Source: Flavobacterium nackdongense
Lineage (GTDB): Bacteria; Bacteroidota; Bacteroidia; Flavobacteriales; Flavobacteriaceae
NCBI RefSeq assembly: GCF_004355225.1
Contig: NZ_CP037933.1
Span: 496,001 to 560,000 of the forward strand
DNA length: 64,000 bases
Direction: 5' to 3'
How positions within the stretch are numbered: position 1 is the stretch's first letter; every line of letters starts with the position of its first letter. The position numbers and the translations under genes were made by a program. Positions 55,274 to 64,000 of this stretch are shown here, piece by piece. The notes under the pieces were generated by a model, which was not told the DNA's origin, ran no database searches, and saw nothing but the letters and a program-made list of their open reading frames with translations.

Positions 55274-56710
55274 TTAGTGGGCTAGATTTTCAATAAATTT
55301 AGTCAATAAATGAACACCATAAGCGGTGGCGTGCTTGCTTTTTGCAAATTCATCGTCGCCAAAGGCCACACCAGCAATATCAAGATGCGCCCAAGCTTTG
55401 TGTTCTTCGGTGAAATATTCCAAAAATTTTGCTGCGCTAATGGCTCCAGCCACTGGTTTTCCGCTATAATTTTTCACATCGGCAATGTCGCTTTCGATGT
55501 CTGATTTATAGCAATCCCAGAGGGGCAATTGCCAAAGCCGTTCCCCAATGGCATCTCCCGATTCTTGCAGTTTTTTTGAAACAGCCTCATTATTGGTGAA
55601 CAAAGCGCCACATTCGTAGCCAAAAGTTCCCACACTACTTCCCGTCAGGGTGGCAATGTCAATAATAAATTCGGGTTTAAAATTTTTAATCAAATAGGAT
55701 AATCCGTCTGCCAAAACCAATCGTCCTTCGGCGTCGGTATCTATAATTTCTATCGAATATCCGCTGTAACTTTGGATCACATCGCTTGGATAAAACGATT
55801 TGGCATCGACCGAATTTTCTGCGCAAGGCACAATCGCTGTAATTTTCACGGGTAATTTTAAATCCGAAATCAATTGCATAGCACCAAAAACTGCTGCGCC
55901 ACCCGCCATATCACATTTCATATGAACCATTCCAGCAGTTTTGATATTCAGCCCGCCCGTGTCAAAGGTGATTCCTTTTCCCACCAAACCTAGGTGCTTG
56001 GTTTTAGCATTGGCATTTTCGGGAACATAATTCATAATTACAAATTGAGGTTCTTCGTCGCTTCCTTTTCCAACAGATAAAAAAGCGCCTAGACCTGCTT
56101 TTTTTGACCCTTCCAAACCTAAAGTCTCTACCTCAAAACCGAATTTTTTTCCACTTTGGTTTGCCCAATTAGATAAGTATTTAGGCGTGACGACATTGGG
56201 AGGTAAATCAACCAAATTCAATATTTCGAGTTGAGCGTTGGCAATTTTTATCGCTTTGCTAACCGTTTCGGAAACCTCCTTTTTGCATAGTAAAGAAAGT
56301 TCAAAATCTTCGCTTAAAAATGGATGCTTCTCTGTTTTTTTGAAATGTCCCAAATCGTACGTTCCCAAATAAAGACCTGAAACAGCGGCTTCAACTTGTT
56401 CATCTGAAAATTGTTCAGGCAAAACCAGCGCTACTTTGGAACCAAAAGATTCTTTTTGTTTGGATGCAATTCTTCGGAAAATAGTTTTCAAAGTTTTATA
56501 ATCAATTGTTGATCCCAAACCGATGAATAGATGAAGACTATCGTATTTATCGACTACATAATGCGTATCTTTTTTGCCACAGAATACTTTTGATGGAACC
56601 GCGACGCCGTGAAATTCTAACGGGACTAAACTTTTTGCGTAGGTTTCAAAAACGGGAATCAAGATGGTTCCAGAAAATCCCTCAAGATTTTTTATTGTAA
56701 TTGTTTTCAT
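55274..56710 (-). CDS. Leucyl aminopeptidase (M17)
   Basis: The 478-residue peptidase has the M17 metal and catalytic segments. VGKGITFDTGGLNIKTAGMV holds Lys and Asp ligands, and MKCDMAGGAAVFGAM and IDTDAEGRLVLADGLSY hold the remaining Asp and Glu ligands. It removes N-terminal residues from peptides in the cytoplasm, usually as a hexamer. It lies between an esterase and an ATP-grasp gene, with gaps of 47 and 40 bases. The C-terminal half is highly conserved and the N-terminal 150 residues are variable, as usual. Confidence 0.93.
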   Translation of the reverse strand: MKTITIKNLEGFSGTILIPVFETYAKSLVPLEFHGVAVPSKVFCGKKDTHYVVDKYDSLHLFIGLGSTIDYKTLKTIFRRIASKQKESFGSKVALVLPEQFSDEQVEAAVSGLYLGTYDLGHFKKTEKHPFLSEDFELSLLCKKEVSETVSKAIKIANAQLEILNLVDLPPNVVTPKYLSNWANQSGKKFGFEVETLGLEGSKKAGLGAFLSVGKGSDEEPQFVIMNYVPENANAKTKHLGLVGKGITFDTGGLNIKTAGMVHMKCDMAGGAAVFGAMQLISDLKLPVKITAIVPCAENSVDAKSFYPSDVIQSYSGYSIEIIDTDAEGRLVLADGLSYLIKNFKPEFIIDIATLTGSSVGTFGYECGALFTNNEAVSKKLQESGDAIGERLWQLPLWDCYKSDIESDIADVKNYSGKPVAGAISAAKFLEYFTEEHKAWAHLDIAGVAFGDDEFAKSKHATAYGVHLLTKFIENLAH

Positions 56711-56757
56711 TAGAATATCCTTTTATTTTTTTAGACGCGTTGCATTGCGCCCGTACA

Positions 56758-57897
56758 TTATTCCATTTTAGAATTGAAAAAAAGCCACTCAATAGCCTTT
56801 GGAAATTCATCGCTCCAATAGGTTTCACTATGCTTTCCCTCCATATTAATACTCAAATTAATTTTCATTTTGTCTTTTACAAATTCACTCGCGATGCTAT
56901 TTTTTTTAAATTTTTTCACGTGCTCAATCATAGTATCGCTTTCATCTCCGCCTGCATACAAATAGATTTTGGTATCACTATTTTCTGCGGTTTCCGAATC
57001 GATTTTAATTTTGGGAACCACCCATAAAGAGGGCGAAAAAATCATCAATTTTCCAAAAACTTCCGGATAGCGCAAACCACTGAAAATACTAACTAAGCCG
57101 CCCATAGAGCTGCCGCCGATTCCTGTAAATTCTCGTTCTTTTTTGGTTCTAAAATTACTATCAACAAAAGGTTTCAATGTCTGAGTAAGAAATTTTATAT
57201 ATTTTTTTCCCTGACCTTTTCCAAGTAAAGTTTTGCCGACATTGTATTCTTTTATTCTGTCTTTTTCAGCGTGTTCAATGGCGATGATAATTATTTTACC
57301 AATCTTATATTCGGCCATAACAGCCAGTTTTTTATCAATTTCCCAATTGCCGTATTGCGCCTCTTCATTGAATAAATTCTGAGCATCCTGCAAATACATT
57401 ACGGGATAACTTTCGGTTGAAGTGTCGTAATCGTGCGGCAATAAAGCCCAAATTTTACGAGTCTTATTGAGTTGAGGAATTTCAAAATCCTCTGAAATCA
57501 ACAAAACTTTGGGCAAATAATTGGTTTTGTATGGCAACCAGTTTTTTCTCCATTTGGGGACATATTCTTTTATTATTCCCGTGTGCTGCTTTGAAGAACG
57601 GTTAGAGGTAATTTCATCATTTTTTCCAATTTCTACCTCGCTCCAATCCCCTTTGGTAAATTTATACAGCAATTCTTCTGGATAAGTAAAATTCGAAGGA
57701 AATTCAAACAGGTACAAATTAGCACCAATTTGTTCCATCATAAAATTTTTGTCTTGTGTTTTCCAATTATTGAAATTTCCCGAAATATAAACAGGCCTTG
57801 AATCATCTGCATCGGTTTCTAAATGAATTTGAAGCCCTGTATTTTTATTAATAATTTCTTGAGTTGTGATTGTATTCCCTGAATTCATCTCTTGCAT
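56758..57897 (-). CDS. Alpha/beta-hydrolase esterase with N-terminal CBM48/20-like domain
   Basis: The 379-residue protein begins with a beta-sandwich domain. PVYISGNFNNWKTQDKNFMM and YLFEFPSNFTYPEELLYKF resemble carbohydrate-binding modules of the CBM20/48 type. An esterase D-like catalytic domain follows, with the nucleophile in IGGSSMGGLVSIFSG (GxSxG), SPSLWVVP, and a His near the C-terminus (GKHSETYW). There is no signal peptide, so it acts in the cytoplasm. It could hydrolyse an acyl ester of a carbohydrate or a ferri-siderophore-like product. It shares a strand with the aminopeptidase and ATP-grasp genes. Confidence 0.82.
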   Translation of the reverse strand: MQEMNSGNTITTQEIINKNTGLQIHLETDADDSRPVYISGNFNNWKTQDKNFMMEQIGANLYLFEFPSNFTYPEELLYKFTKGDWSEVEIGKNDEITSNRSSKQHTGIIKEYVPKWRKNWLPYKTNYLPKVLLISEDFEIPQLNKTRKIWALLPHDYDTSTESYPVMYLQDAQNLFNEEAQYGNWEIDKKLAVMAEYKIGKIIIIAIEHAEKDRIKEYNVGKTLLGKGQGKKYIKFLTQTLKPFVDSNFRTKKEREFTGIGGSSMGGLVSIFSGLRYPEVFGKLMIFSPSLWVVPKIKIDSETAENSDTKIYLYAGGDESDTMIEHVKKFKKNSIASEFVKDKMKINLSINMEGKHSETYWSDEFPKAIEWLFFNSKME

Positions 57898-57949
57898 TGT
57901 CGTATTGTCATTTGTAATAAAAAGTAAATATAGTAGATTGCGATTGGAT

Positions 57950-57999
57950 ATAAAAGAAAAAAAGAAAACCCAATAGAAAATAGTTTCCTATTGGATTTT
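57950..57999 (-). terminator. Terminator of the histidine operon
   Basis: AAAACCCAATAG (57965-57976) and CTATTGGATTTT (57988-57999) pair over 12 bp with one G-U pair. Read on the minus strand, a U-rich tract follows. It lies 31 bases past the hisIE stop, before the esterase gene. Confidence 0.75.
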
Positions 58000-58029
58000 A
58001 TAGATGAAATTTCATTAAAAAAATTGCTG

Positions 58030-58629
58030 TTATTTGTGACGACCTTTCAACACCTTGACAACGTCATTCAATTGAAATCCTTTGGCTTGTAATAGAATTA
58101 AATAATGAAAAAGTAAATCAGCGCTTTCGTCCAAAAATAAATGATCGTTATTGTCTTTGGCTTCAATAACCACTTCTACCGCTTCCTCTCCCACTTTCTG
58201 GGCAATTTTGTTGATTCCTTTTTCGAATAATGAGGCAACATAACTCTTTTGAGAATCCGCATTTTCACGTCGAGATTTGATGGTTTCTTCCAACTTTGAA
58301 ATAAATCCATACTCCTGATTGTTAGTTTCTTGCCAGCACGTATCTGAACCTGTATGACAAGTTGGTCCTTGTGGTTTTACTTGGATTAAAAGTGTATCCG
58401 CATCGCAATCATTTTTGATGGAAACCAAGTTTAAAAAGTTGCCGCTTTCTTCGCCTTTTGTCCAAAGTCTTTGCTTGGAACGGCTATAAAATGTTACTTT
58501 TTTGGTATCCAAAGTTTTTTGATAGGATTCAGCATTCATATAACCCAACATCAATACGGTTTTGGTTTCGCTATCTTGAATAATCGCTGGAATCAATCCG
58601 TGTGCACTTTTTGAAAAATCTATTTCCAT
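58030..58629 (-). CDS. hisIE: Bifunctional phosphoribosyl-AMP cyclohydrolase / phosphoribosyl-ATP pyrophosphatase
   Basis: It carries out steps 2 and 3 of histidine synthesis. The 199-residue fusion begins with the HisI domain. VTFYSRSKQRLWTKGEESG and KNDCDADTLLIQV hold the metal ligands, and PTCHTGSDTCW follows. The HisE domain (about 105-199) has GINKIAQKVGEEAVEVVIEA, the PRA-PH helical Mg-binding motif. It is the last gene of the leftward operon. The spacer to hisF contains tandem repeats. Confidence 0.95.
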   Translation of the reverse strand: MEIDFSKSAHGLIPAIIQDSETKTVLMLGYMNAESYQKTLDTKKVTFYSRSKQRLWTKGEESGNFLNLVSIKNDCDADTLLIQVKPQGPTCHTGSDTCWQETNNQEYGFISKLEETIKSRRENADSQKSYVASLFEKGINKIAQKVGEEAVEVVIEAKDNNDHLFLDESADLLFHYLILLQAKGFQLNDVVKVLKGRHK

Positions 58630-58639
58630 AATTTAAAGT

Positions 58640-58705
58640 TAGAAGCTAGAAGCTAGAAGCTAGAAGTTGCGAGGTTGAAATTTAAAACTTCGTACCTCGT
58701 ACCTC
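58640..58705. repeat. Tandem repeats between hisF and hisIE
   Basis: TAGAAGC is repeated four times (58640-58667, last unit TAGAAGT). A second direct repeat CGTACCT occurs at 58691 and 58698, with a third copy at about 58711. These are simple tandem units and not a CRISPR array. The last copies reach the hisF stop. Confidence 0.75.
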
Positions 58706-59460
58706 TAAATTCGTACCTCAATATTATTATTTTTAAGTTCTTTTTTCAATGTTTTAATTTCAATTTCCTTGAAATGAAATACGCTTGCCGCCAAGGCTGC
58801 GTCTGCTTTTCCTTCGACAAAGGTATCAACAAAATGTTGGATATTTCCAGCTCCACCCGAAGCAATGATCGGAATGTTGACCAATTCAGATAAAATGGCC
58901 AAGGCTTCATTCGCAAAACCGTTCTTGGTTCCGTCGTGATTCATTGAGGTGAAAAGGATTTCTCCTGCGCCTCGTTGTTCCACTTCTTTTGCCCAATCGA
59001 ATAATCTGATTTCCGTTGGAACTTTTCCTCCTACCAAATGAACGAACCATTCTCCATCAATTTGTTTGGCATCGATAGCAACTACAACACATTGACTGCC
59101 AAATTTTTGCGCCAAATCATTAATCAACTGTGGATTTTTTACCGCCGAAGAATTGATGGAAACTTTATCTGCGCCGTTGTTCAGTAAGGCTTCAACATCT
59201 TCAACAGATGAAATTCCACCACCAACAGTAAACGGAATATTGATGGTTGCGGCTACTTTCCGAACCAAATTCAACAAAGTACTTCTGCGCTCTTCGGTTG
59301 CTGAAATATCAAGGAAAACCAATTCGTCTGCTCCTTCATCGGAATAGATTTTAGCCAATTCCACAGGATCGCCAGCATCTCGCAAATCTACGAAATTAAC
59401 GCCTTTTACGGTTCGACCGTTTTTGATGTCAAGGCAAGGGATTATTCTTTTTGTTAACAT
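58705..59460 (-). CDS. hisF: Imidazole glycerol phosphate synthase, cyclase subunit
   Basis: The 251-residue (beta-alpha)8 barrel uses ammonia from HisH to close the imidazole ring. Asp11 is in [15 protein letters not shown]. The second catalytic Asp is in [11 protein letters not shown]. The phosphate-binding segments TVGGGI and ASGGAGN are both present. It lies 45 bases from hisA, with a palindrome between them. Its length matches the family. Confidence 0.96.
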   Translation of the reverse strand: MLTKRIIPCLDIKNGRTVKGVNFVDLRDAGDPVELAKIYSDEGADELVFLDISATEERRSTLLNLVRKVAATINIPFTVGGGISSVEDVEALLNNGADKVSINSSAVKNPQLINDLAQKFGSQCVVVAIDAKQIDGEWFVHLVGGKVPTEIRLFDWAKEVEQRGAGEILFTSMNHDGTKNGFANEALAILSELVNIPIIASGGAGNIQHFVDTFVEGKADAALAASVFHFKEIEIKTLKKELKNNNIEVRI

Positions 59461-59474
59461 TTATTTGTTGTTAC

Positions 59475-59503
59475 GTAGAGACGTTGCAATGCAACGTCTC
59501 TAC
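59475..59503. repeat. Perfect palindrome at the hisA-hisF junction
   Basis: GTAGAGACGTTGCA (59475-59488) and TGCAACGTCTCTAC (59490-59503) are perfect complements with one base between. The hisA stop codon lies within the arm. The word is a common intergenic repeat in Bacteroidota, as I recall. Confidence 0.85.
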
Positions 59504-60225
59504 CGTGATACTATATAATTTTCCAATTGTTTTAACGAAATTCTTCCTTCGTAAATTGCTTTCCCAATTATCGTTCCTTCGCAACCCAATTCGGCTAATT
59601 TTGGCAATTCATCAAAGGTTGAAATTCCTCCAGAAGCAATTAATTTTATTCCTTTGGCATCCGCCAAAATCTTAGCATACAAATCAAAACTTGGTCCTTC
59701 GAGCATTCCGTCTTTGGCGATATCAGTGCAAATTACGTACTGAATTCCTTTGCTTTGGTAATCCTGAATAAAGGGAACCAATTCTTCCTTTGAATCTTCC
59801 AACCAACCTGACACGGCTACTTTTTCGTTATTGGCATCGGCTCCCAAAATGATTTTATCCGAACCGTATTCAGCAATCCATTTCTCGAAAATAGCTCTGT
59901 TTTTTACAGCTATACTTCCTCCCGTGATTTGGTTGGCACCAGATTCGAAAGCTATCTTCAAATCAGAATCCGCTTTTAATCCACCACCAAAATCAATTTT
60001 TAATTTGGTTTGAGAAGCAATTTGTTCCAATATTTTATAATTGACAATTTTGCTTGATTTTGCACCATCCAAATCCACTAAATGCAAATATTCGATTCCG
60101 TGCGCTTCGAATGATTTGGCCACTTCCAGCGGATTTTCGTTGTATATAATTTTGGTATTGTAATCGCCTTTCGATAAGCGAACACATTTTCCTTCGATGA
60201 TGTCTATGGCGGGAATTATTCTCAT
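59500..60225 (-). CDS. hisA: ProFAR isomerase
   Basis: This 241-residue barrel enzyme isomerises ProFAR to PRFAR. The catalytic Asp8 is in [20 protein letters not shown] and the second Asp is in [33 protein letters not shown] and [11 protein letters not shown] are the phosphate loops. It overlaps no neighbour, but its stop lies in the palindrome at 59475-59503. Its start is 8 bases after the hisH stop. Confidence 0.96.
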   Translation of the reverse strand: MRIIPAIDIIEGKCVRLSKGDYNTKIIYNENPLEVAKSFEAHGIEYLHLVDLDGAKSSKIVNYKILEQIASQTKLKIDFGGGLKADSDLKIAFESGANQITGGSIAVKNRAIFEKWIAEYGSDKIILGADANNEKVAVSGWLEDSKEELVPFIQDYQSKGIQYVICTDIAKDGMLEGPSFDLYAKILADAKGIKLIASGGISTFDELPKLAELGCEGTIIGKAIYEGRISLKQLENYIVSR

Positions 60226-60232
60226 TGTAAAG

Positions 60233-60826
60233 TTAGAAGTTAGAAGTTAGAAGTAGGAAGTTTTTGAGGATTTGTTCTCCAATGTCCCCACTTTTTTCAG
60301 GGTGAAATTGCGTTCCATAGAAATTGTCATTTTCTAATGCAGAGGAATATTCTAATTCATAATTGGTCGTTGCAATGGTTTCTTTACAAATTGAAGCATA
60401 AAAACTATGAACCAAATACATATATTCGTTTTCGGCGATGCCGCTGAATAACTCCGATTTTAGATTGTAAATGGTGTTCCAACCCATTTGAGGCACTTTT
60501 ACTTTGGATGAAAATTTAACCACGTCCACATCAAAAATTCCCAATCCTTTGGTATCACCTTCTTCGGAATAATTACACATCAATTGCATTCCCAAACAAA
60601 TACCTAAAACAGGTTGTTTCAATGTTGGAATCAAAGTATCCAAACCACTTTCTTTCAGCATTCTCATTGCATAACTTGCTTCTCCAACTCCTGGAAAAAT
60701 CACTTTGTCGGCTGCTTTTATTTCGTCAGGATTGTTGCTCAAAACCGCTTTGTATCCCAATCTTTCGATGGCGAACATAATGCTTTGAATATTTCCTGCT
60801 CCGTAATTTATGATTACTATTTTCAT
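60233..60826 (-). CDS. hisH: Imidazole glycerol phosphate synthase, glutaminase subunit
   Basis: The 197-residue class I glutaminase gives ammonia to HisF. The nucleophile Cys77 is in [12 protein letters not shown], and the His-Glu pair is in [13 protein letters not shown]. The C-terminal tail (LLLTSNF) is encoded by repeats of the AGAAGTT unit shared with the operon's other spacers. A 31-bp inverted repeat lies between it and hisB. Confidence 0.95.
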   Translation of the reverse strand: MKIVIINYGAGNIQSIMFAIERLGYKAVLSNNPDEIKAADKVIFPGVGEASYAMRMLKESGLDTLIPTLKQPVLGICLGMQLMCNYSEEGDTKGLGIFDVDVVKFSSKVKVPQMGWNTIYNLKSELFSGIAENEYMYLVHSFYASICKETIATTNYELEYSSALENDNFYGTQFHPEKSGDIGEQILKNFLLLTSNF

Positions 60827-60840
60827 TGTTTTTTTGTTTC

Positions 60841-60923
60841 TCCTGCAAGGTTTTTTTCAAACCTTGTAGGTTTAAAAATCTCTCATTATTACACCTACAA
60901 GGTTTGAAAAAAACCTTGCAGGA
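60841..60923. repeat. 31-bp perfect inverted repeat between hisB and hisH
   Basis: The arm 60841-60871 and its perfect complement 60893-60923 surround 21 bases. The arm reads TCCTGCAAGG, seven T, then CAAACCTTGTAGGT. As RNA it forms a very stable hairpin. It has no U-tract, so it may act as an RNA processing or stability element, or may just be a repeat family. Confidence 0.85.
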
Positions 60924-60934
60924 AATCGTAAAAC

Positions 60935-62071
60935 TTACAACATTCCTTTCGTGCTAGGCAAAATCATTTTCTCCGTGTCACGCTTTACGGCCACTTTTAT
61001 CGCTTTGGCGAATGCCTTGAAAATGGCTTCGATTTTATGGTGTTCGTTCGTTCCTTCCGCTTTAATGTTGATATTGGCTTTAGCGCCATCCGAAAAGGAT
61101 TTGAAGAAATGATAGAACATTTCTGTTGGCATTTTACCTACCATTTCACGTTTGAATTCGGTTTCCCAAACCAACCAGTTTCTACCTCCAAAATCTATGG
61201 CTACTTGCGACAAACAATCGTCCATTGGCAAACAAAAACCGTATCTTTCTATGCCTAGTTTATTTCCTAATGCTTTGGCAAAAACCTCTCCCAAGGCAAT
61301 GGCAGTGTCTTCAATAGTATGGTGTTCATCGACTTCCAAATCGCCTTTTACGATGATTTCCAAATCCATTTGGCCGTGACGCGCGATTTGATCGAGCATA
61401 TGATCAAAAAAAGCAATTCCTGTATCGATTTTGCTTTTTCCGGTTCCGTCAAGATTCAAGTTAATATAAATATCGGTTTCATTTGTTTTTCGGGTAATGG
61501 ATGCCGAACGTTCCTCTAATTTTAAAAACTCGTAAATGACCTTCCATTCTGTGGTTTGCAAAGCAATGACAGCATCCAATTCGTGTCTTTTTGACGAAAT
61601 TTCATCGCTTCCCAACTCTTGATCATTGCTGATGAAAATAGCTTTTGAACCCAAGTTTTTAGCCAATTCTACATCGGTTATTCTGTCGCCAATGACGAAT
61701 GAATTTTCTAAATCGTATGCTGGATTATTGATGTATTTTGTCAACATTCCTGTTGCGGGTTTGCGAGTGGGCAGATTTTCGTGAGGAAAAGATTTATCGA
61801 TACACACTTCACTGAAAACCACTCCTTCATTTTCAAAAGCTTTCATTACCAAATTATGCACCGGCCAAAAGTTGACTTCTGGATGTGAGTCAGTTCCTAA
61901 ACCGTCCTGATTGGTTACCATCACCAATTCAAAATCCAATTCGGCAGCAATTTTCCCTAAATATTGAAAAGCTTTTGGATAAAATTCCAATTTTTCGAAA
62001 CTGTCCAATTGATAATCATTGGGTTCTAAAACCATTGTTCCGTCTCGATCTATAAAAAGTATTTTTTTCAT
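60935..62071 (-). CDS. hisB: Bifunctional histidinol-phosphatase / imidazoleglycerol-phosphate dehydratase
   Basis: This 378-residue fusion is as in Escherichia coli. The N-terminal HAD phosphatase has [12 protein letters not shown] with Asp8 and Asp10, and a zinc-loop region. The C-terminal dehydratase (about 190-378) has [32 protein letters not shown] and [16 protein letters not shown], which hold the metal-binding His residues. Both activities look complete. Confidence 0.96.
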   Translation of the reverse strand: MKKILFIDRDGTMVLEPNDYQLDSFEKLEFYPKAFQYLGKIAAELDFELVMVTNQDGLGTDSHPEVNFWPVHNLVMKAFENEGVVFSEVCIDKSFPHENLPTRKPATGMLTKYINNPAYDLENSFVIGDRITDVELAKNLGSKAIFISNDQELGSDEISSKRHELDAVIALQTTEWKVIYEFLKLEERSASITRKTNETDIYINLNLDGTGKSKIDTGIAFFDHMLDQIARHGQMDLEIIVKGDLEVDEHHTIEDTAIALGEVFAKALGNKLGIERYGFCLPMDDCLSQVAIDFGGRNWLVWETEFKREMVGKMPTEMFYHFFKSFSDGAKANINIKAEGTNEHHKIEAIFKAFAKAIKVAVKRDTEKMILPSTKGML

Positions 62072-62119
62072 TATATAACTATATTTTTTTATTTGTTTGT
62101 GCGTTGAATAAAATTAAAT

Positions 62120-62629
62120 TTATTTCTTTTTATATAATCCAACTGGATAATCTTTTATAAAATCCCAATCAACATCAATTTGTATATGTAATTCTAATTT
62201 TTTATCGGAATATTTCGCTTTCAAATCATCAAATATTTTCAAAAAGAAATCAGAGTCTTCTCCAAAAAACCAATAATTTCTTGCTCCTCCATAAGTTTCA
62301 ACAAGAAAAATAATACCATTGCTTTCAGATTGAAGTAAGTTTACAATTTCATTATCAAAATCAGAAAGAGATTTGTTATATTCAGATGTTGGTAAACCAT
62401 TGTCCTTAACACTATCAAAAGTATGTTCTATATTAATTAATTTTGGATACTTTGATTGATATTTCCAAATATCTTCGTACTTCGGAAGTCTTAAGTATAG
62501 AGGAAGTCCTTCATATTCAATTTTAGATGTTAACCATTCCATTTTTTCTGCCGGTTTATTTTGTGCGATCGATATCATTGTAAATATCAAAAACATTAAA
62601 GCAAATATTTTTCTGACTTTATTATTCAT
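62120..62629 (-). CDS. DUF695-like secreted protein inside the histidine operon
   Basis: The 169-residue protein has a signal peptide (ALMFLIFTMISIAQ, cleavage after IAQ). The segments YEGLPLYLRLPKYEDI and GIIFLVETYGGARNYWFFGE resemble the DUF695 family. Its function is unknown. It is oriented with the his genes and lies between hisC and hisB, with gaps of 48 and 21 bases, although it has no obvious role in the pathway. It could be a later insertion, or its export suggests an unrelated role in the same transcript. Confidence 0.68.
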   Translation of the reverse strand: MNNKVRKIFALMFLIFTMISIAQNKPAEKMEWLTSKIEYEGLPLYLRLPKYEDIWKYQSKYPKLINIEHTFDSVKDNGLPTSEYNKSLSDFDNEIVNLLQSESNGIIFLVETYGGARNYWFFGEDSDFFLKIFDDLKAKYSDKKLELHIQIDVDWDFIKDYPVGLYKKK

Positions 62630-62650
62630 TTCGTTTTTAGAGTTTATCCA

Positions 62651-63697
62651 TTATATGGTTAATAAAACCTCCATCAACTTCTTATTTTCTTCCTCCGTTC
62701 CAATAGTCAAACGCAAAGTGTTTTCACATAAAGGCTGTGTAGTTCGGTTTCGAATAACAATTCCTTTGGCTATCAATTCGTCGTATCTTTTATTGGCATT
62801 ATCTACTTTTATCAAGATAAAATTGGCTTCAGTCGGATAGATTTTTTCAACAAATATTACATCAACTAGTACTTTAAGTAATACTTCTCTTTGCGCAATA
62901 ATAGAAGCTATTTCAGATTTAATCTTTTCAGGATCACTCAATCTTTCCAAAGCTCTTAATTGTGTCAATTCATTTACATTATACGGTGGTTTGATTTTGT
63001 TTAAAACTGAAATCACCGCAGGAGAACCATAACAAATTCCCAATCGGATTCCTGCCAATCCATACGCTTTAGAAAGGGTTTGCGTAATCACCAAGTTGGG
63101 ATAATCTTCAATTTTAGCCAACCAACTTTCTTTGTCTGAAAAGTCAATGTAAGCTTCGTCAATTACTACCAAACCTTTAAAATTTTGAAGCAATTTCAAC
63201 ACACTTTCATCCGAAAAAGAATTCGCTGTTGGGTTATTTGGTGAACACAAAAAGATGATTTTGGTATTTTCATCAACAGTATCTAATATCTTTTCGACTT
63301 GTGGTTGAAAATCAGTCGAAAGTAGCACCTCCTTGTTTTCGATGTTATTCAAGTTAGCCAAAACACCGTACATTCCGTAAGTTGGCGGCAAAGTGATTAC
63401 GTTATCAATTTTTGGCTCACAAAAAGCTCTGAAAATCAAATCTAGCACTTCATCGCTTCCGTTACCCAATAAAATTTGATTTTTGGTCACATTTTTAAGC
63501 TTCGCCAAAACCGATTTTACATTACTTTGTTGTGGATCAGGATAACGATTTACGCCATTTTGGAACGGATTTTCATTGGCATCCAAGAAAACCATATTGG
63601 CGGTGTCAAAATCCTCAAATTCGTCACGTGCCGAAGAATAAGGCTTCATCGACTTGACGTTTTCACGGACTAAATTATTTATGTTGAAATCTTTCAT
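62651..63697 (-). CDS. hisC: Histidinol-phosphate aminotransferase
   Basis: This PLP enzyme of 348 residues converts imidazole acetol-phosphate to histidinol phosphate. The aminotransferase I/II features are LDANENPFQNGVNRYPDPQ, CSPNNPTANSFS, VVIDEAYIDFSDKES and the Schiff-base Lys in TQTLSKAYGLAGIRLG. I start it at ATG 63697 (MKDFNINNLVREN). The longer frame to 63766 includes an unlikely cysteine-rich extension and overlaps the next gene. hisG and hisD are expected beyond the window. Confidence 0.95.
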   Translation of the reverse strand: MKDFNINNLVRENVKSMKPYSSARDEFEDFDTANMVFLDANENPFQNGVNRYPDPQQSNVKSVLAKLKNVTKNQILLGNGSDEVLDLIFRAFCEPKIDNVITLPPTYGMYGVLANLNNIENKEVLLSTDFQPQVEKILDTVDENTKIIFLCSPNNPTANSFSDESVLKLLQNFKGLVVIDEAYIDFSDKESWLAKIEDYPNLVITQTLSKAYGLAGIRLGICYGSPAVISVLNKIKPPYNVNELTQLRALERLSDPEKIKSEIASIIAQREVLLKVLVDVIFVEKIYPTEANFILIKVDNANKRYDELIAKGIVIRNRTTQPLCENTLRLTIGTEEENKKLMEVLLTI

Positions 63698-63713
63698 TTT
63701 TCTAATTATAATT

Positions 63714-64000
63714 TTATAAACTTGATTTTCTCCATTTGTACAACATTGCTCGTTTACGATTGTCAATATCGTTAATTCTAAACCCCGTTATATCTTCAAT
63801 TCTATAAATTACTAATCCTTCATCTTCACCAAGTTTTCCAACGCAATGAAAGATAAAATCAGTTTCCGAAACTTCAATAATAAAACCTGAAAAATAACTG
63901 GAATTAATTTCCAAACTAGTTATTTTGTCTAAATTACCTTCTAATTGTTTTAGAAGTTCAAATTGCCAATCTTCACTTTCGATAAGCAAAATATTGGTTT
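63714..64000 (-). CDS. Hypothetical protein, 5' end outside window
   Basis: The frame is open from its stop at 63714 to the right edge, so the gene is truncated. The visible 95 or so residues (TNILLIESEDWQFELLKQLE onwards) include a beta-rich segment FSGFIIEVSETDFIFHCVGK and end with the basic tail RKRAMLYKWRKSSL. The only in-frame start codon visible is a TTG at 63989, so the true start is most likely outside. I cannot assign a family. It lies 16 bases from hisC on the same strand. Confidence 0.55.
   Translation of the reverse strand, partial: TNILLIESEDWQFELLKQLEGNLDKITSLEINSSYFSGFIIEVSETDFIFHCVGKLGEDEGLVIYRIEDITGFRINDIDNRKRAMLYKWRKSSL

Noticed and set aside
58640..58705. CRISPR-like array
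   Set aside because: The units are 7 bases, contiguous and without spacers. No cas gene occurs in the window.
63698..63766. Upstream extension of hisC
   Set aside because: The added residues are not typical of HisC and overlap the neighbouring unknown gene. The ATG at 63697 gives the usual length.

Overview
The window is a piece of a Bacteroidota chromosome, almost certainly a Flavobacterium or a close relative. The supporting signs are low GC, secreted proteins with type IX secretion (T9SS) C-terminal sorting domains, TTG/TTTG-N19-TAnnTTTG promoters, a regulatory-domain-free LeuA, and many Flavobacterium-style intergenic palindromes. No rRNA, tRNA, CRISPR array, transposase or integrase gene was found.

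Left end (1-9.4 kb). A truncated T9SS-secreted protein and a small HU-like protein come first. Then follow about 1.4 kb of repeat-rich non-coding DNA and a TPR/HExxH protein gene that appears frameshifted at a G8 tract. Next is an AT-rich type II restriction-modification cassette: an XRE controller, a C5 methyltransferase and a Sau3AI/MutH-like nuclease. A stand-alone N6/N4 DNA methyltransferase follows. The segment is bracketed by two same-orientation copies of the 3' end of a conserved gene (976-1059 and 9364-9447). This looks like an insertion at the 3' end of that gene.

Biosynthesis (11-24 kb). leuA-ilvD-ilvB-ilvN-ilvC form a branched-chain amino acid operon that ends at a clear terminator. 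A seven-gene cluster follows: flavoprotein, methyltransferase, type III polyketide synthase, FabZ-like dehydratase, ketosynthase, acyl carrier protein and phosphopantetheinyl transferase. It probably makes a phenolic or quinone-type lipid from a dedicated acyl starter.

Middle (24-41 kb). A cNMP/CBS/DUF294 protein is paired with a DnaQ-like exonuclease that lacks key catalytic residues. Then come DUF2911, NDH-2 (with a decayed partial duplicate beside it), two helicases and several small conserved proteins. The five-gene run at 33.4-38.5 kb (esterase, ATP-grasp, GCS2 carboxylate-amine ligase, class I glutamine amidotransferase, second ATP-grasp-like protein) is the best candidate in the window for an undescribed biosynthetic system. 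A DUF4240 protein and a secreted M1 peptidase follow.

Glycogen region (41-53.5 kb). A secreted GH57 amylase with a starch-binding-like module and a T9SS tail converges on a glycogen operon read leftward as glgA, glgC, glgE, GxxExxY gene, maltokinase, glgB. A GxxExxY gene with repeat-type flanks sits between glgE and the maltokinase gene. No trehalose synthase gene is present.

Right end (54-64 kb). An ATP-grasp ligase, an M17 leucyl aminopeptidase and an esterase form a second possible peptide-chemistry group. The histidine operon follows, read leftward as hisC, a DUF695-like gene, hisB, hisH, hisA, hisF, hisIE. Most of its junctions carry a different palindrome or tandem repeat. A partial unknown gene reaches the window edge.
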